This document shows positions 1 through 5,167 of a stretch of DNA of 6,684 nucleotides, one piece after another. A model generated the notes under the pieces. That model was given only the letters and a program-made list of their open reading frames with translations, ran no database searches and had not been told where the DNA came from. The translations under genes and the position numbers were made by a program. The DNA is from Actinobacteria bacterium UBA4719 (GTDB lineage: Bacteria > Actinomycetota > Actinomycetes > Actinomycetales > Dermatophilaceae): positions 1-6,684 of the forward strand of contig DHJN01000154.1 in NCBI GenBank assembly GCA_002404345.1, given 5' to 3'. Numbering within the stretch: the stretch's first letter is position 1; every line of letters begins with the position of its first letter.

Positions 1-9
1 GATGCCACC

Positions 10-390
10 ATGGACGGCATGCCACACCGCCGCCGCATCCCGCCCGCCGAGGGTCTGGCGGCACTTCAGGTATGGCGGGTGGATCCGTCGGCGGCGCCGC
101 GGGCAACGGTTGCCACGGCCGTTCGTTTCACCCTCGAGGAGCTGGCTGCGCGCGCGCCTGGCCGGACGCTGGAAGTCCGCATCCCGCCATACGGTGCGGT
201 GCAGTGTGTGGAGGGGCCGCGGCACACCCGTGGCACCCCGCCGAACGTGATCGAGACGGACGCCCGAACCTGGCTGGATCTGGTGACGGGTAGGGCGGAC
301 TGGGCCAGTGCCGTGGCGGGCGGCACGGTGCATGCGAGCGGTCTGCGGGCCAGCCTCGCCGAGCTGTTGCCGCTGATATCTGAAGGGTGA
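10..390 (+). CDS. SCP-like sterol carrier family protein (SCP_3 type)
   Basis: This small protein (126 aa from this start) belongs to the actinobacterial 'sterol carrier family' or bacterial SCP-ortholog group, as I recognise it. Its biochemical role is unknown; the fold suggests binding of a hydrophobic ligand, but no lipid has been established. The recognisable core is residues 55-91: EVRIPPYGAVQCVEGPRHTR is followed by GTPPNVIETDARTWLDL. The remainder (GRADWASAVAGGTVHASGLR, then a LAELLPL ending) matches the usual C-terminus. The usual family length of about 120-130 aa suggests the gene is complete or nearly so. The start is uncertain. ATG at 10 and ATG at 19 are both possible, and ATG 19 (MPHRRRIPPAEG) resembles homologue N-termini better. 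The frame is also open to base 1, and no clear Shine-Dalgarno is visible. It usually lies close to purF in actinomycetes; here a polysaccharide cassette separates them. A strong hairpin follows the stop codon. Confidence 0.85.
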   Translation: MDGMPHRRRIPPAEGLAALQVWRVDPSAAPRATVATAVRFTLEELAARAPGRTLEVRIPPYGAVQCVEGPRHTRGTPPNVIETDARTWLDLVTGRADWASAVAGGTVHASGLRASLAELLPLISEG

Positions 391-421
391 TCGAGGGGCC
401 CATGGGGTCGAACCCAGTGCA

Positions 422-450
422 GCCGCCCGGTGTGGGTGTCACCGGGTGGC
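422..450 (+). terminator. Strong hairpin, probable terminator of the SCP-like gene
   Basis: GCCGCCCGGTG (422-432) and CACCGGGTGGC (440-450) form an 11-bp stem with a single G-T wobble around a 7-nt loop. It starts 31 nt after the SCP-like stop codon. No T-run follows, so it is not a classical intrinsic terminator. Actinobacteria often use U-less hairpins, which makes a terminator the simplest reading. It could instead act as a 5' structure if transcription of the next gene starts further upstream. Confidence 0.5.
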
Positions 451-462
451 CATGAGTCCGGT

Positions 463-482
463 TCACCCCTGAAAATGGGTGA
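463..482. repeat. Inverted repeat upstream of the small membrane protein gene
   Basis: TCACCC (463-468) and GGGTGA (477-482) form a perfect 6-bp inverted repeat separated by 8 nt. It sits about 27 bp before the putative -10 element of the next gene, where an operator would lie. It may equally be the second of two tandem RNA hairpins after 422-450. No regulator can be named. Confidence 0.35.
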
Positions 483-484
483 GA

Positions 485-514
485 TTCGGTCGGTCGGATG
501 GTCGCGCGTACCCT
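485..514 (+). promoter_or_regulatory. Possible promoter for the membrane protein/deacetylase-transferase pair
   Basis: TACCCT at 509-514 fits the actinobacterial sigma-70-type -10 pattern TANNNT. A poor -35 match (TTCGGT, 485-490) lies 18 bp upstream. Transcription from this -10 would begin at about 520-522, on or next to the ATG at 518 or 524, implying a leaderless mRNA. The absence of any Shine-Dalgarno there agrees with that. Weak evidence overall. Confidence 0.35.
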
Positions 515-517
515 CGT

Positions 518-994
518 ATGATCATGACTACTATCGCGCAAGTTCACCGCGAGCAGCGGCCGGTCTTTGTCGACGCGTCCGGCCGCCGACTGCGTGGGCT
601 TCGCGTGGCCGGCGCGATCGTGGTTGTGCCGGGTGTCGGTTACGTCTGCGTCCTGCTCAGCACTCTGCTCGGTGGGCCCACGATCCAGTCGCCCTTCCTG
701 CCGCTTCCCGCTCCGCCGCCACCCGTCGCCGTTGCCTCTCCGCACCCCCAGCCAGTACCCACGGGCTCGTCGACGAGCGGCCCGGTTCGGCCTTTGGTCG
801 TCGAGGTGGCTTCGAGCCAACCCAGGAGCCGGGCGTCGGCCACAGCCATCCCGTCACCCAGGATCCCTGCGACACCCACGGCGACGGCGAAGGCGACGGG
901 CAAGCCGACAGCGCTGCCGCTCACGGCGACGGCGACTGCGACGGGCAAGCCGACGGCACTGCCGACCCCCCCGCGCCGGCCGATCAAGCCCTGA
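518..994 (+). CDS. Small single-pass membrane protein with Pro/Thr/Ala-rich tail
   Basis: The product is a 158-aa protein of unknown function. Residues 1-28 are polar and basic (RPVFVDASGRRLRGLR) and should be cytoplasmic. Residues about 29-51 form one hydrophobic helix. A short LGGPTIQSPFLPLP segment follows, then about 95 residues rich in Pro, Ala, Thr and Ser with no predicted fold, ending PTPPRRPIKP. Two in-frame 15-residue repeats (TATAKATGKPTALPL and TATATATGKPTALPT) occupy residues 121-150. The VFVDxSGRR plus helix plus LGGP pattern is one I associate with small proteins beside deacetylase/glycosyltransferase fusions in actinomycetes, from memory rather than a search. The gene ends 16 bp before that fusion, so the two are probably co-transcribed. 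The low-complexity tail could span the cell wall or support the synthase; this is inference. ATG 518 is chosen because the conserved-looking part begins there. ATG 524 and an upstream GTG at 479 are alternatives. Confidence 0.7.
   Translation: MIMTTIAQVHREQRPVFVDASGRRLRGLRVAGAIVVVPGVGYVCVLLSTLLGGPTIQSPFLPLPAPPPPVAVASPHPQPVPTGSSTSGPVRPLVVEVASSQPRSRASATAIPSPRIPATPTATAKATGKPTALPLTATATATGKPTALPTPPRRPIKP
878..967 (+). repeat. 45-bp tandem direct repeat within the Pro/Thr-rich tail
   Basis: Two adjacent 45-bp units (878-922 and 923-967) differ at six bases. Both are in frame and encode TATAKATGKPTALPL and TATATATGKPTALPT. Each unit begins with a smaller ACGGCG/GCGACG-type repeat. Because a unit is 15 codons, copy-number change would keep the frame and alter only the length of the extracytoplasmic tail. 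Confidence 0.9.
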
Positions 995-1010
995 CGATGA
1001 CCCATGAGGC

Positions 1011-3167
1011 ATGGTGCGATCCTGGCGTCTGAACCGGGGGAGTCGCCGCGATCCGGCCCAGGACCGTCAGATCGCGCCCCGCACGCACTGGTTGCTGCTT
1101 GCCGTCCTGGTGGTCGTCCTGGCCGTGTCGCTGCTGGTTCAGGGCTATACGCAGCATCTCTACAACACGGCCGCCGACGGGGCCGAGCGAGCGCAAGGAC
1201 CCTCTGGGCAGGTGCCCTCGGCCGTGAGCGGCGGCGGACCTGTCATCAGTGCCGCCGGCCGGCCTCGCACGGCCCAGGTCAAACCGGGCACCATCGCACT
1301 GACCTTTGACGACGGACCAGACCCGGTCTGGACTCCGAAGATCCTGGAGGTGCTCCGTCGTCACCATGTCCACGCCACGTTCTTCGTCGTGGGCACCCAG
1401 ATCGCTGCGCACCCGCAGATCCTCAGACAGATCGTGACGGACGGTCACGAGGTGGGTGTGCACACCTTCACCCACGCCGATCTGGGGCTGGTCCCGCCCT
1501 GGCGTCAGTCGCTGGAGCTGAACGAGACTCAGCTGGTGGTCGCCGGCGCAACCGGCCAGACCACCTCACTGATGCGCCCGCCATACTCCTCCTCCAACAA
1601 CGCCCTCACGAACGACGAATGGGCCGCTCTGCGCAACGCGGCCGGGCGGGGTTATCTCACGGTGCTCACGACGCTGGACAGCCAGGACTGGCGTCGCCCA
1701 GGGGTCGACCACATCGTCGCCAACGCCACACCCAAGGGGAGCGGCGGCAGCCGAGGCCACACTCTGCTCATGCACGACGCCGGCGGTGACCGAGCCCAGA
1801 GCGTGGCGGCCCTCGAACGGCTCCTTCCCCGGCTCACCCGGCAGGGCTTCACCTTCGCTACGGTCGGCGACGCCGTCGGCCTGGCGAACCCGATGCGTCC
1901 CGCGTCGGCCACGTCCGCAGGGCTGGGACTGGCCCTGATCGCTGCCCTGCGCTTCGTCGACTGGCTGATGACGGCGATCACCTGGCTGCTCTACGCCAGC
2001 GGTGCGCTGAGCGTGGTGCGCGCCATTGCCGTGGTCGTGGCTGCCCGGCGGCATCGGCGGTTGCGGACCCGGCCGTGGGGCCCGCCGGTCACCGACCCTG
2101 CCAGCGTGATCGTCCCGGCCTACAACGAGAGCGCGGGCATCGAGGCGACGGTGCGCTCGTTGGTGGCCTCCGACCACCCGATCGAGATCATCGTGGTCGA
2201 CGACGGCTCGAGCGACGGCACGGCGGATGTCGTGGCGGCGCTCGGCCTGCCCGGAGTGCGCATCATCCGGCAGGACAATGCCGGCAAGCCCGCGGCGCTG
2301 AACGCGGGCCTCGCCGCCTCCAGTCACCCCCTGGTGGTCATGCTCGACGGTGACACGGTGTTCGAGCCCGATGCCGTGCGGATCCTGCTGCAGCCTTTCA
2401 GTGACCCCGCCGTGGGTGCCGTCTCCGGCAACACCAAGGTCGCCAACCGCGGTGGGCTGCTGGGCCGATGGCAGCACATCGAGTACGTCGTTGGCTTCAA
2501 CCTCGACCGGCGACTCTTCGACCTCGCCGAGTGCATGCCTACCGTCCCCGGTGCGATCGGTGGCTTCCGGCGCGAGGCGCTGGACCGCGTCGGCGGGGTA
2601 AGCGACCTGACTCTGGCCGAGGACACCGACCTCACCATGGCGTTGTGCCGTGACGGCTGGCGCGTGGTCTACGAGGAGCGCGCGAGGGCCTGGACCGAGG
2701 CTCCCGCCTCCCTCGGTGCCCTGTGGCGGCAGCGCTACCGCTGGTGCTACGGCACCTTGCAGGCCATGTGGAAGCACCGGGGCGCCCTCGTGCAAACCGG
2801 CTCGTCGGGCAAGCTGGGTCGCCGTGGTCTGGGCTACCTCTTGCTCTTCCAGGTCCTGCTTCCGCTGCTCGCCCCGGTGATCGACGTGTTCGCGGCATAC
2901 GGTCTCATCTTTCTGGATCCGCTGCGGATCGTGGGGCTGTGGCTGGGCTTCCTGCTGCTCCAGGTCGTGATGGGGCTCTACGCGTTCCGGCTCGACGGTG
3001 AGCGGCCCGCGGCGCTGTGGAGCCTTCCGCTGCAGCAGTTCGTCTATCGGCAGCTGATGTATCTCGTGGTCATCCAGTCGGTGTGGACCGCGCTGGCTGG
3101 ATCACGCCTGCGGTGGCAGCGGATGGAGCGCTACGGGAGCCTCCATGTCCCGGACACCGCCGCCTGA
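1011..3167 (+). CDS. Bifunctional polysaccharide deacetylase / family 2 glycosyltransferase
   Basis: This 718-aa membrane protein carries two enzymes. A basic N-terminus and one helix (about 27-45) precede a NodB/CE4 deacetylase (about 93-290) that should lie outside the membrane. Its five motifs are intact: TFDDGPD (98-104, Asp100 catalytic, Asp101 metal), HTFTH (151-155, metal ligands), RPPY (189-192), LDSQDW (222-227) and LLMHD (252-256, His255). A hydrophobic region (303-345) leads back through the membrane to a GT2 domain: VIVPAYNE (366-373), VVDDGSSDGT (395-404), DGD (446-448), AEDTDL (536-541) and QRYRW (574-578), the QxxRW signature of processive synthases. Helices at about 607-632, 638-660 and 674-697 follow. 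By family knowledge the transferase would extend and export a beta-linked aminosugar chain (poly-GlcNAc or chitin-like) and the deacetylase would remove N-acetyl groups outside, like PgaC and PgaB in one chain. The actual sugar is unproven. ATG 1011 is the first possible start in frame; GTG 1014 is better spaced from GAGG at 1006-1009. Confidence 0.93.
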   Translation: MVRSWRLNRGSRRDPAQDRQIAPRTHWLLLAVLVVVLAVSLLVQGYTQHLYNTAADGAERAQGPSGQVPSAVSGGGPVISAAGRPRTAQVKPGTIALTFDDGPDPVWTPKILEVLRRHHVHATFFVVGTQIAAHPQILRQIVTDGHEVGVHTFTHADLGLVPPWRQSLELNETQLVVAGATGQTTSLMRPPYSSSNNALTNDEWAALRNAAGRGYLTVLTTLDSQDWRRPGVDHIVANATPKGSGGSRGHTLLMHDAGGDRAQSVAALERLLPRLTRQGFTFATVGDAVGLANPMRPASATSAGLGLALIAALRFVDWLMTAITWLLYASGALSVVRAIAVVVAARRHRRLRTRPWGPPVTDPASVIVPAYNESAGIEATVRSLVASDHPIEIIVVDDGSSDGTADVVAALGLPGVRIIRQDNAGKPAALNAGLAASSHPLVVMLDGDTVFEPDAVRILLQPFSDPAVGAVSGNTKVANRGGLLGRWQHIEYVVGFNLDRRLFDLAECMPTVPGAIGGFRREALDRVGGVSDLTLAEDTDLTMALCRDGWRVVYEERARAWTEAPASLGALWRQRYRWCYGTLQAMWKHRGALVQTGSSGKLGRRGLGYLLLFQVLLPLLAPVIDVFAAYGLIFLDPLRIVGLWLGFLLLQVVMGLYAFRLDGERPAALWSLPLQQFVYRQLMYLVVIQSVWTALAGSRLRWQRMERYGSLHVPDTAA

Positions 3168-3210
3168 CTCGCGCTCCGCCAGACTCGCAAACCTAGGGAT
3201 GATGCCGGTC

Positions 3211-3238
3211 CTGACCCGGTAAACCTCGGGAGTACGTT
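3211..3238 (+). promoter_or_regulatory. Probable promoter of the 74-aa membrane protein gene
   Basis: CTGACC (3211-3216) shares TGAC with the -35 consensus TTGACA. It is separated by 16 bp from TACGTT (3233-3238), a TANNNT -10. Predicted initiation at about 3245 coincides with the GTG start codon, so the transcript may be leaderless. Alternatively GGGAG at 3228-3232 is a Shine-Dalgarno with rather long 12-nt spacing, which would need a start site further upstream. Confidence 0.45.
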
Positions 3239-3244
3239 GGTGTC

Positions 3245-3469
3245 GTGACTCAGCAGCTGCGCAAGGTCCGCAGGACGCCCAAATTTGCGGCGTTCCTGAT
3301 CACTGGCGCTGTGGTCGGCCTGCTCATCGGTTTCTTCCTGAGCCTGCGGGGCCCCGCCGACGCCCCCTACGACGCCTCGGCCGCGCTGGGTTTCCTCGGG
3401 TTGATCTGCGCCGGACTTGGCATGCTGGTCGGGGGCATCATCGCCGTCCTTCTCGACAGGCGGCCGTAA
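3245..3469 (+). CDS. Conserved small two-helix membrane protein of unknown function
   Basis: This complete 74-aa protein has a basic N-terminus (MTQQLRKVRRTPK) and a first membrane helix at about 14-34. A short loop, RGPADAPYDAS, leads to a second glycine-rich helix at about 46-70, and the protein ends DRRP. The positive-inside rule places both termini in the cytoplasm. I recall similar 70-80 aa proteins with this GPxDxxYxxxxALGFLG pattern just upstream of purF in many actinomycetes. Some are labelled 'Trk potassium transporter', which is unjustified for a protein of this size. No function is established. The GTG at 3245 fits both the promoter and the usual length. The protein is not obviously part of the purine pathway, and a 120-bp gap with a repeat array separates it from purF. 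Confidence 0.8.
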   Translation: MTQQLRKVRRTPKFAAFLITGAVVGLLIGFFLSLRGPADAPYDASAALGFLGLICAGLGMLVGGIIAVLLDRRP

Positions 3470-3500
3470 GCTCCGCCAGCCGATCCCCTGCAGGACCGAC

Positions 3501-3550
3501 GATGACCGACGATGACCGACGATGACCGACGATGACCGACGATGACCGAC
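3501..3550. repeat. Five-copy perfect 10-bp tandem repeat upstream of purF
   Basis: GATGACCGAC is repeated exactly five times (3501-3550). A degenerate unit lies before it (CAGGACCGAC, 3491-3500) and two decayed ones after it (GCGAACCGAT and GCGGACCAGG, 3551-3570), so about eight decamers in phase. The array ends 20-40 bp before the purF start, where a promoter or operator would be expected. Ten bases is close to one helical turn, so any bound protein would see every unit on the same DNA face. It could equally be a slippage-prone microsatellite with no role. Confidence 0.95.
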
Positions 3551-3575
3551 GCGAACCGATGCGGACCAGGGCTGT

Positions 3576-3580
3576 GGGAG
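3576..3580 (+). promoter_or_regulatory. Shine-Dalgarno supporting the GTG start of purF
   Basis: GGGAG lies 9 nt before the GTG at 3590 and is the only ribosome-binding signal near the N-terminus expected for PurF. It supports GTG 3590 over the in-frame ATG at 3542 inside the repeat array, which has none. The overlapping GAGACT (3578-3583) might instead be a -10 hexamer giving a leaderless transcript. Confidence 0.5.
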
Positions 3581-3589
3581 ACTAGGCAC

Positions 3590-5158
3590 GTGGCACGCGG
3601 TGATGGGCGACTGACTCACGACCTTCTTCCCGGCGAGAAAGCCCCCCAGGACGCCTGTGGGGTTTTTGGCGTCTGGGCCCCCGGTGAGGAGGTCGCCAAG
3701 CTGACCTACTTTGGGCTCTATGCGTTGCAACATCGCGGCCAGGAGTCTGCCGGCATCGCGGCCAGTGACGGCCATCGGCTGCTGGTCTACAAGGACATGG
3801 GTCTGGTCTCGCAGGTCTTCGACGAGGCCAGCCTGGGCTCACTGAAGGGCCATCTGGCCATCGGTCACTGCCGATACTCCACGACCGGTGGCAGCACGTG
3901 GGAGAACGCCCAGCCGACGCTTGGCGGCACCGACGACGCGACTGTCGCCCTGGCTCACAACGGCAACCTGACCAACTCGGCCGAGCTGCGCGAGCTGTTG
4001 CTCGAACGCCACGGCAACGCCTTCGCCCGCCAGCTCGGCGGTGAGCTGCGACGCGGGAGCACCACCGACACGGCACTGGTGACGGCACTGCTCTCCGACG
4101 ACCCCGACAGCAGCCTCGAGGCCACCGCCATGGATGTGCTGCCCCTGCTCAAGGGCGCCTTCAGCTTCATCTTCATGGACGAGCAGACGCTGTATGCCGC
4201 CCGCGACCGGCATGGCATCCGCCCCCTGGTCCTTGGTCGCCTCGAGCGTGGCTGGGTGGTGGCTAGTGAGTCCGCGGCACTCGCGACTGTCGGCGCCAGC
4301 GTCATCCGCGAGGTTCAGCCGGGCGAGCTCATCGCCATCGACGAGAACGGTCTGCGTTCCCACCGCTTCGCCGACGCTGACCCCAAGGGCTGCGTCTTCG
4401 AGTACGTCTACCTCGCCCGCCCCGACGCGACCATCGCCGGCCGGTCCGTGCACGAGGCCCGGGTCGAGATGGGCAGGCGGTTGGCCAAGGAGCACGCGGT
4501 TGAGGCCGACCTGGTCATCCCGGTGCCTGAGTCCGGCACGCCCGCCGCTATCGGCTACGCCGAGGCCAGCGGCATCCCCTACGGACAGGGCTTCGTCAAG
4601 AACGCGTACGTGGGGCGAACCTTCATCCAGCCAAGCCAGACCCTGCGTCAGCTCGGCATCCGCCTGAAGCTCAATGCGCTCGAGACTGTCATTCGCGGCA
4701 AACGGCTGGTCGTCGTGGACGACTCGATCGTTCGCGGCAACACCCAGCGCGCCCAGATACGGATGCTGAGAGAGGCCGGAGCAGCCGAGATCCATGTGCG
4801 AATCTCCAGCCCGCCGGTGCAATGGCCCTGCTTCTACGGGATCGACTTCGCCACCCGCGCCGAGCTGATCGCCACCGGCCTCAAGGTCGAGGAGATCCGG
4901 GCCAGCATCGGCGCCGACAGCCTGGGCTACATCAGCTTGGACGCCATGGTCGAGGCGACGGGGCAACCGCGCGGACGTCTGTGCTCGGCCTGCTTCAGCG
5001 GCGAGTACCCGATCCCGTTGCCCGAGTCGAGTCTGCTGGGCAAGCAGTTCCTCGAGGTTCTGCCTGGTCTGGAGACTCAGCTTCCTGGACGCCGTGACAT
5101 CGAGGGTGTGGGCACCGGTGTCTCTGGCGGCGCCGCTGACGCGCTCACCCGTCCCTGA
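3590..5158 (+). CDS. purF: Amidophosphoribosyltransferase (glutamine PRPP amidotransferase)
   Basis: This 522-aa cytoplasmic enzyme makes 5-phosphoribosylamine from PRPP and glutamine, the first committed step of de novo purine synthesis. The N-terminal Ntn glutaminase begins at Cys23 (DACGVFGV), so by family knowledge a 22-residue propeptide should be removed to expose the nucleophile. Other marks are LYALQHRGQESAGI (43-56), RYSTTG (95-100) and AHNGNL (122-127). The C-terminal phosphoribosyltransferase domain has the PRPP loop VVVDDSIVRGNT (374-385). Four cysteines (268, 414, 465, 468) match in order and approximate spacing the [4Fe-4S] ligands of the Bacillus subtilis enzyme, so this is the iron-sulfur, propeptide-bearing class. 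The GTG start gives MARGDGRLTHDLLPGEK, a typical actinobacterial N-terminus. An in-frame ATG at 3542 would add 16 atypical residues and is unlikely. purM follows after 9 bp. Codons 17-26 contain a terminator-like hairpin. Confidence 0.97.
   Translation: MARGDGRLTHDLLPGEKAPQDACGVFGVWAPGEEVAKLTYFGLYALQHRGQESAGIAASDGHRLLVYKDMGLVSQVFDEASLGSLKGHLAIGHCRYSTTGGSTWENAQPTLGGTDDATVALAHNGNLTNSAELRELLLERHGNAFARQLGGELRRGSTTDTALVTALLSDDPDSSLEATAMDVLPLLKGAFSFIFMDEQTLYAARDRHGIRPLVLGRLERGWVVASESAALATVGASVIREVQPGELIAIDENGLRSHRFADADPKGCVFEYVYLARPDATIAGRSVHEARVEMGRRLAKEHAVEADLVIPVPESGTPAAIGYAEASGIPYGQGFVKNAYVGRTFIQPSQTLRQLGIRLKLNALETVIRGKRLVVVDDSIVRGNTQRAQIRMLREAGAAEIHVRISSPPVQWPCFYGIDFATRAELIATGLKVEEIRASIGADSLGYISLDAMVEATGQPRGRLCSACFSGEYPIPLPESSLLGKQFLEVLPGLETQLPGRRDIEGVGTGVSGGAADALTRP
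3638..3667 (+). terminator. Terminator-like hairpin inside the 5' end of purF (candidate attenuator)
   Basis: CAGG (3647-3650) pairs with CCTG (3654-3657) around a 3-nt loop. After one C-T mismatch, CCCC (3642-3645) pairs with GGGG (3659-3662), and TTTTT (3663-3667) follows at once. AAA at 3638-3640 can pair with part of the T-run. The shape is that of an intrinsic terminator, on the coding strand and 49-78 nt into purF. It covers the codons around catalytic Cys23. Whether it terminates transcription cannot be told from sequence, and a translating ribosome would disrupt it. Confidence 0.4.
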
Positions 5159-5167
5159 GTCCGAGCC

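Noticed and set aside
403..416. GGGGTCGAACCC resembling a tRNA T-arm
   Set aside because: The loop lacks the TTC signature, and no acceptor, D or anticodon arm can be built around it. The bases just upstream are the end of the SCP-like gene.
391..517. Possible cyclic-di-nucleotide or other riboswitch before the polysaccharide genes
   Set aside because: Only simple hairpins are visible. I could not identify the conserved core of any riboswitch class.
128..820. Minus-strand open frame of 230 codons across the SCP-like gene and the intergenic region
   Set aside because: Its Arg/Pro/His-rich translation is typical of antisense GC-rich DNA. It crosses a likely terminator and has no recognisable domain.
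1566..2795. Long open frame on the minus strand (409 codons) opposite the deacetylase/transferase gene
   Set aside because: It has low-complexity His/Gly/Arg-rich content and no recognisable motifs, and it lies fully antisense to a gene with intact motifs. Such frames are expected in high-GC coding DNA.
3275..3293. Inverted repeat ACGCC/GGCGT around an AAATTT core early in the 74-aa gene
   Set aside because: The stem is only 5 bp with a 9-nt loop, fully inside coding sequence. Its likelihood by chance in this GC-rich DNA is high.
3542..3589. N-terminally extended PurF starting at ATG 3542
   Set aside because: The extra 16 residues come from the repeat array and look unlike PurF N-termini. 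There is no ribosome-binding site there, while GTG 3590 gives the family-typical start.
3839..4966. Long open frame on the minus strand (375 codons) opposite purF
   Set aside because: It is a shadow of purF codon structure; no family is recognisable and no start signals are present.
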